A DNA stretch of 64,000 nucleotides from Thermoflexus hugenholtzii JAD2 (GCA_945881915.1 CAMCVW010000010.1:17041-81040), one strand, 5' to 3'. Shown: positions 30,598 through 40,813, counted from the stretch's first letter. Program-made: numbers and translations. Notes: generated by a model from the letters alone, not told the origin.

Positions 30598-32277
30598 ATG
30601 CCCAATGTCGTCGGCATCCGATTCAAGGATTCCGGAAAAACATACTACTTCGACCCTGCCGAAGTAAGCCCGCTCGACCTCGGTCAGTCGGTGATTGTTG
30701 AAACCGCTCGTGGGCTCGAAATGGCCCGCGTCGCCGAAATCGCCCACGACGTCGAAGAATCCACCATCGTCGGCGAGCTCAAGCCAGTCATGCGCCTCGC
30801 CGTCCCCGAAGACGACGCCCGTTGGAAGCAACTCAACAGTCGCCAAGACGAACTTTTGCGTCGCTGTCAAGAAAAAATCGCCGAACACGAGCTGCCCATG
30901 GGCCTGGTCAAGGCCGAATACAGCTTCGACGGATCGCGGCTGACGTTCTACTTCACTGCCGACAAGCGCGTCGATTTCCGCAACCTGGTACGTGATTTGG
31001 CCCGTACCTTCCGGACCCGCATCGAATTGCGCCAAATCGGACCCCGTGACGAAGCCAAACTGCTGGGCGGCATCGGGCCGTGCGGGCGTATTTTGTGCTG
31101 TGCGACGTTTTTGCCAGACTATGCCCGTGTGTCGATCAAAATGGCCAAAGACCAGGATTTGCCGCTCAACCCCGCCAAAATCAGCGGCGTCTGTGGTCGA
31201 TTGCTGTGCTGCTTGGCCTATGAGCACGAGCAATATATCGAAATGAAGGCCGAAATGCCGCGCCGCGGTGCTTGGGTACAGACCCCCGAGGGACCCGGCG
31301 AAGTATGGAGTGCCAATGTGCTGCGCGGTACCATCACGGTGCTGCTGGCGGCCACGGGTGTGCAAGAAGAATTCACCCCCGACAAAATCCTCGAATCGAC
31401 CCAAGAAGTCGTCGCCACCGCCAAAGCGCGCAACGCCGAAGGGATTACCCCCGTCGTGCGTGAAAACAAGCGCGGCGAGCGCCGCCTGCTCCGCGAAGAA
31501 TTCGAATCGTCCGACCAGCTGGCTGCATTGGCGGCCCTCGAAGACCGCCCCGAAGACCGGGCCACTGCCGATGACCTCGGTGTGGCCGTGCGCGTGCCCA
31601 ATCGCGGCCGCGAAGGCGGGCAGGGTGCGGGGCGTGACGATCGTCGTGGGCCACCGCAACAACGGCCGAGCGGCGACCGACCGAACCGACCATTCAATGC
31701 CGACCGACCGCCAGTCGCCGGCACACCGGTTGGACGTGACGACCGCCGTGGACCACCGCAACAACGACCGAGCGGCGACCGACCATTCATCGACCGACGG
31801 CCAGGCGCAGACCGGCCACAAGGTGCCGAACGGCCGCAGAGCGACCGACCGTTTGGTGAGCGCCGCCCGCAGGGTGATGGTGCCCCGCGCCAGGGTGGTG
31901 ATCGGCCATACGTGCCCAATCGCCCGGCCCCAGCAGATGCCGCGCCACCGGCAGCACCTCGTGAAGGGATGGAGTTGCCCGAAGAACGTCGTGCAGGTCA
32001 CCCACGACCAGACAGTGGTCGCCCGAGTGGAGAACGTCCACCAGCAACCGATCGTCCGCAGAGTGAGCGTCCGCCGCGCCAGGGTGGGGATCGCCCGTAT
32101 GTGCGACCAGAGCAGCGCGACGCCGAGCAGGTCGATCGTCCACAGCAACCTAGTACGTCACAAATCCCGAGCCCGAGCGATGGCGGCGACGACTTTTCGG
32201 TACCACAGACCCCACCGGCTCCCGGTGGCGACACCGAGCAGATGCGCCGCAGACGACGTCGGCCGATGGGGAACTAG
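30598..32277 (+). CDS. ricT: PSP1/RicT-family protein with long low-complexity tail
   Basis: 559 residues from ATG 30598, chosen for TAAGGA 7 nt upstream. Residues 1-~270 form the PSP1 domain of RicT (YaaT), which in Bacillus is part of the Ric complex that works with RNase Y in mRNA processing and binds iron-sulphur clusters. The Cys motifs GPCGRILCCATF and GVCGRLLCCLAYEHEQY are both present. RicT is normally under 300 residues. Here about 230 extra residues, rich in Arg, Pro, Gln, Asp and Gly, contain repeated blocks such as RDDRRGPPQQRPSGDRP (twice) and RQGGDRPYV (twice). Such tails often bind RNA or drive condensates; that is inference. It is flanked by the two rpoC genes. Confidence 0.85.
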   Translation: MPNVVGIRFKDSGKTYYFDPAEVSPLDLGQSVIVETARGLEMARVAEIAHDVEESTIVGELKPVMRLAVPEDDARWKQLNSRQDELLRRCQEKIAEHELPMGLVKAEYSFDGSRLTFYFTADKRVDFRNLVRDLARTFRTRIELRQIGPRDEAKLLGGIGPCGRILCCATFLPDYARVSIKMAKDQDLPLNPAKISGVCGRLLCCLAYEHEQYIEMKAEMPRRGAWVQTPEGPGEVWSANVLRGTITVLLAATGVQEEFTPDKILESTQEVVATAKARNAEGITPVVRENKRGERRLLREEFESSDQLAALAALEDRPEDRATADDLGVAVRVPNRGREGGQGAGRDDRRGPPQQRPSGDRPNRPFNADRPPVAGTPVGRDDRRGPPQQRPSGDRPFIDRRPGADRPQGAERPQSDRPFGERRPQGDGAPRQGGDRPYVPNRPAPADAAPPAAPREGMELPEERRAGHPRPDSGRPSGERPPATDRPQSERPPRQGGDRPYVRPEQRDAEQVDRPQQPSTSQIPSPSDGGDDFSVPQTPPAPGGDTEQMRRRRRRPMGN

Positions 32278-32289
32278 TTGTCTCTACAC

Positions 32290-32325
32290 CACCGCCCGGA
32301 CCAATTGGTCCGGGCGGTTTTTTGT
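32290..32325 (+). terminator. Terminator of ricT
   Basis: A perfect palindrome (arms ACCGCCCGGACCAA) followed by TTTTTT. The convergent rpoC2 gene ends 19 nt beyond it; on the minus strand the same stem lacks a T-tract. Confidence 0.85.
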
Positions 32326-32343
32326 GTGGGGTGTGAACGTAGT

Positions 32344-35300
32344 TTAGTGCTGGTTAGTTCGTAGGAGTTTAATTGCAGCCAGTTCGTGATCGAGTTCCAG
32401 AAAACTCTCAAATGGGAGCTCGAGAATGAGTTCGCAGAGTTCGTTGAGTGATTTGATTGTGATGTAACGTTGCTTGAGCGATTGATACGCATTCGAGGTG
32501 CGTAACGCTGCTATTTGATAGAGTTGTTTTATGGTCGTGAGTTCGGCGTCGTGTGTCGTCAAGAGCGATATCTCTGCACGAATCAGTACGTTGAAGAGCG
32601 ATTCTCGGTTGTGTGATGCTAAATATTCGACGAGGAGTGTATCGGTTACGCTCGGTACGGCTGCTGCTGATTGCTGTCCAGGATGGGTGTGTTTTGTAAT
32701 TGTTGGGGAATTCGTTGGTAGTCTTTGCTGAGGGCTAGGAGTGGCAACGTAGTATTCGTCCATGGTTTTCTTCTTTGCACGTGCCTTCATGGTTTTGGCT
32801 GGTGCTTCAGCAGGAGAAACTTCATCCGGTGCATCCTCGGCTGGTACTTCAGAGATGACCGGTACGTCAACGACTGGAGCTTCGACTGCGACGTCAGCGA
32901 CGGGTTGGGCGACTTCGGCCAGGGTGGTGAAGTCGAGGTCCGGAGCGTTCATGTCTTTGCGCAACTGCTCGAGGAGTGCCATCGCAGCGGCGTCTTCGGG
33001 ACTGAGTGTCGCGCTACGAGTGATTCGACCTTTGGGTTCCACAGCGACAGCGACTGCGTGCTGTGGTGCATCGGATTCGTAGTCGCCACGCATGTATTCT
33101 TCTTCTTCGGCATCCAGACGTGCGTTCTCGATTTCGATGGCACGGAGGCGTTCTGTTTCGCGGTCCGCAGCAGCTGCCACCAGGCGACGTGCTTCGGCGC
33201 CGGTACCGGCTGGGATAAGCTTGCCGATGACGACGTTTTCTTTGATGCCACGCAGGTAGTCGATTTTACCGGAGATGGCGGCCTCGGTGAGCACGCGGGT
33301 GGTCTCTTGGAACGACGCAGCGGACAAGAAGCTATCGGTCGTCAGCGATGCCTTGGTGATACCGAGCAGCAGCGACGATGCAAGTGCGGGCATGCCGCCC
33401 TGGGCCCAGACATCGGCGTTGACGCGGTCAAACTCGGCCTGATTGACGGTTTCGCCAGGCAAGTAATGCGTGTCGCCGGTTTCGTCGATGCGGACGCGGC
33501 GCAGCATCTGCCGGATGATGACTTCGAGGTGCTTGTCGTTGATGTCCACACCTTGTGAACGGTACACCTTTTGGGCTTCCTTCACCAGGTAGGACTGCAG
33601 CGCGTCACGACCTTGAATCTGGAGCAATTCCTTAGGATGGGCAGCGCCTTCGGTCAAGAGCTGGCCGGTGAAGACGCGTGTTCCATCGTTCTGACCTTTG
33701 CGCAGACGAGCGGTGGTGGCGACGATAGTGTCGACTTCTTCGTGGTAGGTGTCGACGACGGTCAGTACATTGCCCGAAACCATGGCGACACCGTCTTGGC
33801 GGGCGCGAATCGTCTGACCACCGAGGTCAGTACGATTGCTCCGAGCGATGACTTGGTTCTTGGTGACGCGCTCGCCGTTTTCGACCACTGAGACGTAGTG
33901 CTTGGGCATAATCTGCTCGTCATAGACGCTACAGTCATCGACGATGTGCAGGGTATGGCGGCCTTCTTCTTTGTGTTCGCTGAGCAAACCATCTTGTTCG
34001 GCGAGGACGGCGCGGGTTTTGGCCTGCACACGGGCCTCGAAGATTTCGATGATACGAGGCAACCCTTGGGTGATGTCGTCGGCCAGCATGGTGCCGCCTG
34101 TGTGCCACGTCCGCAAGGTGAGTTGTGTGCCGGGTTCACCGATGGATTGGGCGGCGATGATGCCGACCGCTTCACCGAGTTCGACCAATTTGCCCGTCGC
34201 CAGGTTGCGACCATAGCACTTGCGGCAGATGCCGTACTCAGCTTGGCAATAGAGTGGGGTGCGCACATTCACGAAGGTGATGTCGTTTTTGACGAACTCA
34301 CGGGCCAGGTCTTCGTGGATTTCTTCGCCGGCAGGCACGAGGACCGAACCGTCTTTGCGGAGGATATCTGCTGCAGCAGTGCGTCCAATGACACGTGCCG
34401 GGAGGACCTTCATCACTTCGACATCATCGGAACTGTGCAACAGCAGGGATTCCTTGCTGCCGCAGTCGTCGATGGTGACGATGTTGTCTTGGGCGACGTC
34501 GATGAGACGACGGGTCAGGTAACCGGCGTCTGCGGTACGCAACGCGGTGTCGGCTAGCCCCTTACGACCACCGTGGGTGGATAAGAAGAACTCGAGCACG
34601 GTCAAGCCTTCGCGAAAGTTCGATTTGACGGGTAAATCAATAATCTTGCCGGTTGGGTCGGCCATTAAACCACGCATGCCAGCCATCTGTGTCAGTTGAT
34701 CGATATTGCCGCGGGCCTTTGAGGTAACTATCATCGACACCGGGTTGAAGCGCTTGGTCTCGGGGTCGATCTTGACTTCGTTGAGCTCACGCACCAGTTT
34801 TTTCATCTTCTTGCCGGCTTCGGTCCAAATGTCGATGACTTCCTTGTAGCGCTCTTCGTCGGTGGTCAAACCTCGGCGATAGCGGCGATCTGCAGCGATA
34901 CGATCAGCTTCGGCGCGATCGAGCTCGACCTTCTTTTCCTTTGGTATACCAATGTCGACCACGCCGATGGTCATTCCCCCACGTGTGGCGTAATGAAAGC
35001 CCAGCGTCTTCAGCTTGTCCGCCTGCTCCGCAGTCCGCTCAGAACCGTAGTAGCGCTGCAGCTCCTCGGGTGAGAAGTGGCGCTCGGGGTACATTGGACG
35101 GATGGTGTCGAGATTGGCCTCGGTCAAGTGGTCTGGATTGGTGTAGTAGCTGTAGCAATCAGCGATGATGTGCTTGAGGCCGTTCTTGTCGACTTCGTGG
35201 TTGCGGTACTGGAGAGGCGGCAACAGTTCGCGGTTGAAAATCAAGCGACCCACGGTCGTCTCGAGCAGCATGCGCATCTTGCCGTCGACACTATCGGGCA

Positions 35301-37560
35301 GCGGGCGAACGCTGGCTGGCACCTTCGAGCCGTCGGCACGAATGGTTTTGATGTTGTCGCCCTGGATGGTGACACCTTCCATGCGGACCCAGACCGGTGC
35401 TTGGATGTCGAGCACACCCTTGTCGAATGCCAACAGGGCTTCATCGGCGCTGGCGAAGATTTTGCCGGCACCTTTGCCACCTTCGTTGACGATGGTCAAA
35501 TAGAAGCAACCCAACACGATGTCTTGTGACGGCGTGATAATCGGGTCACCGGTGGCAGGGGACAAAATGTTGTATTTCGAAAGCATGCGCAAGCGTGCTT
35601 CTTCTTGGGCTTTGCGTGACAACGGAACGTGCACAGCCATTTGGTCACCGTCGAAGTCGGCGTTGAAGGCCGTACAGACGAGCGGATGCAATTGGATGGC
35701 AGACCCTTCGATGAGTTTGACCTCGAATGCTTGGATCGACAGACGGTGCAAGGATGGTGCGCGATTCAAGAGCACCAAGTATTCCCTGATGATTTCTTCT
35801 AGCACATCCCAGACCTCGGGTATGACCCGTTCGACCAGCTTCTTGGCGGCTTTGATATTGCTGACAATGCCGTTGGCGACTAAGCGTTGCATGACGAACG
35901 GCTTGAACAGCTCGAGTGCCATTTTTTTTGGTAACCCACACTGATGCAACTTCAGAGAAGGTCCCGGCACAATGACCGAACGTCCCGAGAAGTCGACGCG
36001 CTTCCCGAGCAAATTCTGCCGGAACCGACCCTGCTTGCCCTTGAGCATGTCGCTCAATGACTTCAGGCGGTGCTTGCCCTTGCCGCTGACGGCACGGCCA
36101 CGGAGACCGTTGTCGATGAGGGCATCGACGGCTTCTTGGAGCATGCGCTTTTCGTTGCGCACGATGATGTCGGGAGCATTGAGCTCCATCAAGCGCTTGG
36201 TACGGTTGTTGCGGTTGATGACGCGGCGATACAAGTCGTTCAGGTCCGACGTCGCAAAGCGACCGCCGTCGAGTTGCACCATCGGGCGCAAGTCGGGTGG
36301 GATGACAGGTAACATAGTCATAATCATCCACTCGGGCTTGTTGCCGCTCTTGCGGAAGGCTTCGACGACGCGCAAGCGCTTTGTCAGTCTCTTGCGATTG
36401 AAGCTGTTGTGGGCGGCATTTATGTTGTTTTGGAGCGTTTCGGCGAGATCATCGAGATTGACTGTACGTACCAAGAGATCGCGAATGGGACCTGCGCCCA
36501 TCTCGGCCTTGAAGACACCGGGAGCGGTTTCCTTCAGGTCGCGATAGTCGGTTTCGCTGAGGATGCGTTTTGGCTTGATGGAATCGACAAAATCGATTTT
36601 CTGCTGCATTTCTTTCAGCAGGCCATCGATGTCGCGGTCTTGCTTTTCGCTGATGAGGTTCTGATGCTCACGGGCACTCTGTTCGCGTTGCGCGCGCGAG
36701 GCGTCGCGGATGAGGTCAGCGTCAGCTCGCAGTTTTTCCGCGTCTTCCAATTGCTTTCTGAGGGCGGCCGTCTGTCGTTCGTACAACTCGTCCAATTGGT
36801 CGAGGGTGTCTTCGGTAATCTTGCGGCCTTCTTCGATGAGCACCTGGGAGCGGAACGCAATTTCTTCTTCGACGAGCTCGTCCTCGCGATTGCTCAAATC
36901 TTCTTTGAGGGTCTCGTATTCGAGCTTGAGCGCGCGATACTGTGCATCGATGTCGGCCTGCTTACGGGCAGGTTCAATCGATACTGTTGGAGTTTTCTCT
37001 TCGGGGTCGCGCTTCTGCAAATTGGCAGAGAGCGTCGTGGCAATCTGACCTTTTTTGCTGTCTGCATCGACTTTGAGGGCTTTGATGCGGTCGGTATAGC
37101 GTGCTTCGATTTCGGCACGCATATCGCCACGGGCTTCTTCGTCGATGTTTGTGACGATGTAGGCTGCGAAGTAGAGCACGCGCTCGAGGTTGCGGGGCGT
37201 GATGTCCAGCAACAGGCTCAAGCGGCTCGGTGAGCCTTTGACAAACCAGATATGGCTGACCGGTGTGGCCAGTTTGATGTGGGCCATGCGTTCACGGCGA
37301 ACCTTCGACCGGGTGACTTCGACGCCACACTTGTCGCAGACAACGCCCTTGAAGCGCACGCGCTTGTATTTGCCGCAGTAGCACTCCCAGTCACGGGTCG
37401 GGCCGAAGATCTTTTCGCAGAACAGACCGTCGCGCTCCGGTTTGAGGGTGCGGTAGTTGATGGTCTCGGGCTTGGTGACCTCTCCGTACGACCATCCCTT
37501 AATCGCTTCCGGCGACGCCAGACTGAGACGAATAGAGCTGAAATCGTTGATTTCGACCAT
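32344..37560 (-). CDS. RNA polymerase beta' subunit, second paralogue with C-terminal extension
   Basis: A full, uninterrupted second rpoC, 1738 residues from ATG 37560 (AGGTG 6 nt upstream; a GTG three codons earlier is possible). It aligns with copy 1 without gaps over residues 1-1553, with about 105 differences by eye (roughly 93% identity). Catalytic NADFDGD, both zinc sites, the bridge helix and the trigger loop are kept, so it should be an active subunit and not a pseudogene. Differences include Y524F, V532P and N535S beside switch 2, and RTWHTGGTM for RTFHTGGVA. After 1553 the sequences part completely: copy 2 has a Pro/Ala/Glu linker and then about 100 residues of probable alpha-helical domain. 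Upstream is an unrelated six-gene operon, with a 64-nt gap and no terminator. Confidence 0.95.
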   Translation of the reverse strand: MVEINDFSSIRLSLASPEAIKGWSYGEVTKPETINYRTLKPERDGLFCEKIFGPTRDWECYCGKYKRVRFKGVVCDKCGVEVTRSKVRRERMAHIKLATPVSHIWFVKGSPSRLSLLLDITPRNLERVLYFAAYIVTNIDEEARGDMRAEIEARYTDRIKALKVDADSKKGQIATTLSANLQKRDPEEKTPTVSIEPARKQADIDAQYRALKLEYETLKEDLSNREDELVEEEIAFRSQVLIEEGRKITEDTLDQLDELYERQTAALRKQLEDAEKLRADADLIRDASRAQREQSAREHQNLISEKQDRDIDGLLKEMQQKIDFVDSIKPKRILSETDYRDLKETAPGVFKAEMGAGPIRDLLVRTVNLDDLAETLQNNINAAHNSFNRKRLTKRLRVVEAFRKSGNKPEWMIMTMLPVIPPDLRPMVQLDGGRFATSDLNDLYRRVINRNNRTKRLMELNAPDIIVRNEKRMLQEAVDALIDNGLRGRAVSGKGKHRLKSLSDMLKGKQGRFRQNLLGKRVDFSGRSVIVPGPSLKLHQCGLPKKMALELFKPFVMQRLVANGIVSNIKAAKKLVERVIPEVWDVLEEIIREYLVLLNRAPSLHRLSIQAFEVKLIEGSAIQLHPLVCTAFNADFDGDQMAVHVPLSRKAQEEARLRMLSKYNILSPATGDPIITPSQDIVLGCFYLTIVNEGGKGAGKIFASADEALLAFDKGVLDIQAPVWVRMEGVTIQGDNIKTIRADGSKVPASVRPLPDSVDGKMRMLLETTVGRLIFNRELLPPLQYRNHEVDKNGLKHIIADCYSYYTNPDHLTEANLDTIRPMYPERHFSPEELQRYYGSERTAEQADKLKTLGFHYATRGGMTIGVVDIGIPKEKKVELDRAEADRIAADRRYRRGLTTDEERYKEVIDIWTEAGKKMKKLVRELNEVKIDPETKRFNPVSMIVTSKARGNIDQLTQMAGMRGLMADPTGKIIDLPVKSNFREGLTVLEFFLSTHGGRKGLADTALRTADAGYLTRRLIDVAQDNIVTIDDCGSKESLLLHSSDDVEVMKVLPARVIGRTAAADILRKDGSVLVPAGEEIHEDLAREFVKNDITFVNVRTPLYCQAEYGICRKCYGRNLATGKLVELGEAVGIIAAQSIGEPGTQLTLRTWHTGGTMLADDITQGLPRIIEIFEARVQAKTRAVLAEQDGLLSEHKEEGRHTLHIVDDCSVYDEQIMPKHYVSVVENGERVTKNQVIARSNRTDLGGQTIRARQDGVAMVSGNVLTVVDTYHEEVDTIVATTARLRKGQNDGTRVFTGQLLTEGAAHPKELLQIQGRDALQSYLVKEAQKVYRSQGVDINDKHLEVIIRQMLRRVRIDETGDTHYLPGETVNQAEFDRVNADVWAQGGMPALASSLLLGITKASLTTDSFLSAASFQETTRVLTEAAISGKIDYLRGIKENVVIGKLIPAGTGAEARRLVAAAADRETERLRAIEIENARLDAEEEEYMRGDYESDAPQHAVAVAVEPKGRITRSATLSPEDAAAMALLEQLRKDMNAPDLDFTTLAEVAQPVADVAVEAPVVDVPVISEVPAEDAPDEVSPAEAPAKTMKARAKKKTMDEYYVATPSPQQRLPTNSPTITKHTHPGQQSAAAVPSVTDTLLVEYLASHNRESLFNVLIRAEISLLTTHDAELTTIKQLYQIAALRTSNAYQSLKQRYITIKSLNELCELILELPFESFLELDHELAAIKLLRTNQH

Positions 37561-37592
37561 GGTATACACCTATCTCACGCATTACGTGATAT

Positions 37593-37603
37593 AGCCTACC
37601 ATA
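37593..37603 (-). promoter_or_regulatory. Possible extended -10 promoter of the second rpoC
   Basis: Minus strand TATGGTAGGCT fits the TATGnTAnnnT pattern seen at other starts in this window. It lies about 33 nt upstream of the ATG. No -35 is clear, and read-through from the upstream operon is also possible. Confidence 0.4.
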
Positions 37604-37624
37604 CTCTCTGGGCACAAAATCACC

Positions 37625-37897
37625 CTACTTCTTGGGCGCACTCGCCGCCGCTGCGGCCACAATCTGGGCCAAATAGGTCTGCCAGGCAGCCCGGTTGGCG
37701 TAGGCGATTTTGCGGACCTGCACCAGGTCGCCCGTTTCGGCGGCGTCGACCGAGGCGGCCAGGGTCTCTTGGAAGGTGCGGGCCATCTCGGCCACCGCCG
37801 AGCGCAGCTCGGTGTTCATCGCACGCTGGCGTTCGAGTTCTTGTTTGTAATAGTCTTGTAGGCGTACGGCTTGGGCGAGTGCATCATCGTGGCTCAT
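37625..37897 (-). CDS. Small coiled-coil protein, hypothetical
   Basis: 90 residues from ATG 37897 with AAAGG 6-7 nt upstream. Residues about 8-45 have a heptad-like pattern (AVRLQDYYKQELERQRAMNTELRSAVAEMARTF), followed by an Ala-rich helical part and a basic PKK end. No family is recognised. It is the last gene of the 42837-37625 operon and its neighbour downstream is the second rpoC. Confidence 0.65.
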   Translation of the reverse strand: MSHDDALAQAVRLQDYYKQELERQRAMNTELRSAVAEMARTFQETLAASVDAAETGDLVQVRKIAYANRAAWQTYLAQIVAAAAASAPKK

Positions 37898-37910
37898 GGT
37901 GGGGCCTTTG

Positions 37911-38945
37911 CTAGATATTGAATCGGCTCGCCGCGTAGCGATAGACCAGCGGCAGGAGCACATCGGTATAGGCTGGATAAAAACTCACTTCGTGGCCGCC
38001 GAAGCCCTTCTTGAAGCGGATCAACCCCGCCATTTCGGCAGGCGCCTCAAGCGGACCATCGGCCACATCCGTCCGCTGCGGAATCCCCCACAGGTCATAC
38101 GTCGCACACCCCTGTTCCTTGGCCCACTGGATGGCGTGCCACTGAATCAGATGGTTCGCCGCGCATTGGAACGCCTCGGCGTTGGATCCACCGTACAAAT
38201 AACAGGCCGTCTGCGCCGAAGCAACCATCATCGCTGCGGCCACCGGTGCGCCTTGATACGCTGCAATCAGCAGCAGTACCCGTTGTTTTTGACGGAAGCG
38301 TTCCCACACCTCAGCATAGTACGCTTTGCTATGGACGGCAAAACCCGCCCGCGCACCGGTCTCGGCCATCAACGCCACAAACACATCCAGGTCTGCATCG
38401 GTGGTGCCCACGCGAATGGTCACACCCAGCTTCTGCGCCTTTTTGATGTCGGCCCGATGCCCTTTGGTCATCGCTGCCAGCAACGCATCGGTGTGGGGTT
38501 CCAGATCCACGTGCACACTGTGCTGCGGTTGCGTACTTGCGCTCGTCTGCATTCCTGCTCCGCCCAACACCCGCGTGACGATGCGCTCGCGGTTGGATCC
38601 GACGACCATGTTCGGTTCCATCCGAATGAACACCGCCCGTTGTTGTTTGGCCTGTGCGCGCAGCGCCGCCAGCAACGCCTGATTGAGCAACTGGTCGTCG
38701 CCGAAGACGGGACCGCGTGGAATGTACCAGGCAGATAACCCGTAGCGCTGCTTGATCAGGATCTGGGCGCCTGCCAACAATTCGTCGTTGTCGCAAATGC
38801 CGATACGTAGGCACCCCCAGCCGGTGGTCTGTTTGACCGTCGCCCAACGACTCTGCTGGAGCAGGTGCCCCTCGGGGTGCTGGTCGACGAATGCGTCCCA
38901 ACGGCTTGTATCAGGCTGAATGACGGAGATAGCAGGATAACTCAT
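37911..38945 (-). CDS. FemAB/FemX-like aminoacyltransferase (GNAT fold)
   Basis: 344 residues. FemABX proteins use aminoacyl-tRNA to add amino acids to the peptidoglycan stem of lipid II at the cytoplasmic face. Markers are HPEGHLLQQSRWATVKQTTGWG, the LSAWYIPRGPV strand, TKGHRADIKKAQKLGVTIRV, the LIAAYQGAPVAAAMMV strand with CYLYGGSNAEAFQCAANHLIQWHAIQWAKEQG, and the final RFKKGFGGHEVSFYPAYT, all typical of the lipid II:glycine glycyltransferase-like group. ATG 38945 has GGGAGG 5 nt upstream. It lies 12 nt after the PIG-L gene. The amino acid transferred is not evident. Confidence 0.85.
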   Translation of the reverse strand: MSYPAISVIQPDTSRWDAFVDQHPEGHLLQQSRWATVKQTTGWGCLRIGICDNDELLAGAQILIKQRYGLSAWYIPRGPVFGDDQLLNQALLAALRAQAKQQRAVFIRMEPNMVVGSNRERIVTRVLGGAGMQTSASTQPQHSVHVDLEPHTDALLAAMTKGHRADIKKAQKLGVTIRVGTTDADLDVFVALMAETGARAGFAVHSKAYYAEVWERFRQKQRVLLLIAAYQGAPVAAAMMVASAQTACYLYGGSNAEAFQCAANHLIQWHAIQWAKEQGCATYDLWGIPQRTDVADGPLEAPAEMAGLIRFKKGFGGHEVSFYPAYTDVLLPLVYRYAASRFNI

Positions 38946-38957
38946 GGCAGCCTCCCA

Positions 38958-39737
38958 CTACGGGCGCGTATACCAACGCTCGGCAGGCGCACCGGCACCG
39001 ATGTCGCGGTGGTAGCTGGTCAACTGTTGGCCGACGGTCTCGGGATCACCAAACAACGCCGCCATTTGACTGTCATAGCACTGCACGGCAGCGATTTTGG
39101 CGGCCAATGCTGGTCCGATGTCGGTCGTGTGCAAAATCGGGTGAATCAACGCGCGCCGTGTCGCCAAAAACTCCGGCGTCAGCGCATAGGGCACTTCTTC
39201 GTAGAGCGATAACACGCCCTTCGGCAGCACGGCTTCGGCGGCGGCCAGCACATTCAGATGGTCGACGTGCATGCCCACGCCGGCCGGCACCAACCAGCGC
39301 GGCGCCTGCACGCGGGCAGTGATGTCACGCAGCACAGGGGTCAGTTCGCGCGCCAGGGTATCGGCTGCATGCGGGGTGGCAAACAGTGTCTCGCGGCTGT
39401 AGTAGTCGTTTGGCATGCGATAGATGGCATCGTCGAAGTTGAGCCAGATCGAATCAACCCCTAACACGCCCATCGCCTTGCGGTCCTCGCCGTGGCGCAC
39501 GGTCACGGCTTCGGCGTGGTCCAAACCCCATTCGGCGTGGAATTCGACCGCCAGCGCGCTGTAATTCTGCGTCTCGGGTGGGACCGCGGTACAGACGGTC
39601 ACCACCAGGGTACGCAAACCTGCTTGGCGCGCCATGATGAGTTCGCCGCCGCACGACAAGGCTGCATCGTCCAGATGGGGCGACAGGCAGACCAGGTCGT
39701 AGGCGTGGGTCAGGTCAGATACGTGACGGTAGTGCAT
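38958..39737 (-). CDS. PIG-L family deacetylase
   Basis: 259 residues from ATG 39737, with GAGGAG 7 nt upstream; the longer frame to 39959 runs into the HEAT-repeat gene and is spurious. PIG-L/LmbE proteins are zinc hydrolases that remove acetyl groups from N-acetylglucosamine derivatives, as in GlcNAc-PI, mycothiol or bacillithiol pathways. The metal motif SPHLDDAALSCGG is at about residues 18-30 and the third ligand region GMHVDHLNVL lies near 175. The substrate is unknown. The downstream FemAB gene is compatible with either wall or thiol metabolism. Confidence 0.85.
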   Translation of the reverse strand: MHYRHVSDLTHAYDLVCLSPHLDDAALSCGGELIMARQAGLRTLVVTVCTAVPPETQNYSALAVEFHAEWGLDHAEAVTVRHGEDRKAMGVLGVDSIWLNFDDAIYRMPNDYYSRETLFATPHAADTLARELTPVLRDITARVQAPRWLVPAGVGMHVDHLNVLAAAEAVLPKGVLSLYEEVPYALTPEFLATRRALIHPILHTTDIGPALAAKIAAVQCYDSQMAALFGDPETVGQQLTSYHRDIGAGAPAERWYTRP

Positions 39738-39741
39738 TGAT

Positions 39742-40737
39742 CTACTCCTCGTCGTCGTCATCGTCTGTTTCGAAGGCAGCCCGATCACGGTCGCTGGGGC
39801 CGGGCTTCCACCCACCGAACACGTCGCCAGCGCCTTCGTGGTCTTCGAGGGCGGCCATGGCAGCGTCGCGTTTGGCGGCGTCACGACCAGCTGCGTGTTG
39901 TTTGAGGACTTTGATGGAACGGTCGTCGCCGATGCTTCCGAGTGCATCGATGGCCGCAACCGCTATTTCGATGTCATCGTCTTGGCTGGCCACGATCAAT
40001 AACGGCACGAGTTTGTCTGCTTGATCGCCAAAATCACCGCAGGCCCGGGCAGCTTCGTAGCGGAGTGCTGGGGTGCCGCGTTCGAGCCCTTCACGCACCA
40101 TCGGCAGCCAACCCGTATCGCCGCTGCGCCCCATGGCCACCATGGCGCTCTCGCGCAGCGCACCTTTGTCGCTCTGCCATGCCATGCGGATGGCGCTGCT
40201 GATGGCGTCGTCGCTGACCCAGCCGAGGGCCTCGAGGATGCGGCGGTAGAGGTCGACGTTGTTGACCTCGGCGATTAACGCGGTCATCAATGCGGTGGTG
40301 AGCTGTGCAGCCGTCGCGGGTGTTAGCTCGTCCATGGCAGCCAGCTCGGTGAAGCGGGCCAATCCCAGGGCTGCGGCAACGCGCACGGTCGGTTCGGGAT
40401 CGTGATTGAGCAGTTGGAGGAGCGGTTCGATGACGCGCGGATGCTCTTCTTCGGACAAGCCTTCGATAGCACGGCGGCGCACTTCGGCGTCGCCATCTGC
40501 CAACAGCCAGCGCATCACGGGGCGGAAATCGAGATCCAAGTTGTCTTCGCTTATTTCGTTCAACAGTTGGACGATACGGGTCCGACCGTCGCGGGGGATG
40601 AGCAACCAATCCGTCCAAAAGACGACGTGATCACGTTCGCGCATATCGGTCAAAATTCGCAGCCGAGCCCGGGTGATGGTGCTCGGTTGGCGGAACATCT
40701 GGAGTGTTCCGCTCAGCGTATTGGTGTCATTGGTCAT
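39742..40737 (-). CDS. HEAT-repeat protein with acidic tail
   Basis: 331 residues from ATG 40737 (AGGAG 6 nt upstream). From about residue 85 onward it is made of HEAT/PBS-lyase-type helical repeats, visible as DGDAEVRRRAIEGLSE, DPEPTVRVAAALGLARF, SDKGALRESAMVAMGRSGD, TPALRYEAARACGDFGD and DDDIEIAVAAIDALGSIGDD. Such repeats make protein-protein scaffolds. The first 85 residues are different (TRARLRILTDMRERDHVVFWTDWLLIP). The C-terminus is an acidic run (TDDDDDEE) like that of the 624-aa gene upstream. It is followed by the PIG-L gene after 4 nt. Confidence 0.75.
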   Translation of the reverse strand: MTNDTNTLSGTLQMFRQPSTITRARLRILTDMRERDHVVFWTDWLLIPRDGRTRIVQLLNEISEDNLDLDFRPVMRWLLADGDAEVRRRAIEGLSEEEHPRVIEPLLQLLNHDPEPTVRVAAALGLARFTELAAMDELTPATAAQLTTALMTALIAEVNNVDLYRRILEALGWVSDDAISSAIRMAWQSDKGALRESAMVAMGRSGDTGWLPMVREGLERGTPALRYEAARACGDFGDQADKLVPLLIVASQDDDIEIAVAAIDALGSIGDDRSIKVLKQHAAGRDAAKRDAAMAALEDHEGAGDVFGGWKPGPSDRDRAAFETDDDDDEE

Positions 40738-40751
40738 TACTGGCTCCTGAT

Positions 40752-40786
40752 AGAAAAGAGGGGATGAGCCGCAGCTCAGCCCCTCG
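40752..40786 (-). terminator. Hairpin terminator after the 624-aa gene
   Basis: On the minus strand GAGGGGCTGAGC pairs with GCTCATCCCCTC (one mismatch), followed by TTTTCT. It lies between the 624-aa gene and the HEAT-repeat gene, so it may lower downstream expression. Confidence 0.6.
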
Positions 40787-40813
40787 TCCATGCCGTCCGC
40801 GTCCGCGTGCAGC

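Noticed and set aside
32344..37560. Second rpoC as a pseudogene or assembly duplicate
   Set aside because: The frame is intact over 1738 codons with all catalytic motifs, the differences are spread and largely silent, and the tails and flanks differ from copy 1.
38958..39959. 333-residue version of the PIG-L protein
   Set aside because: The first 74 residues come from the wrong frame of the HEAT-repeat gene; ATG 39737 has GAGGAG at good spacing.
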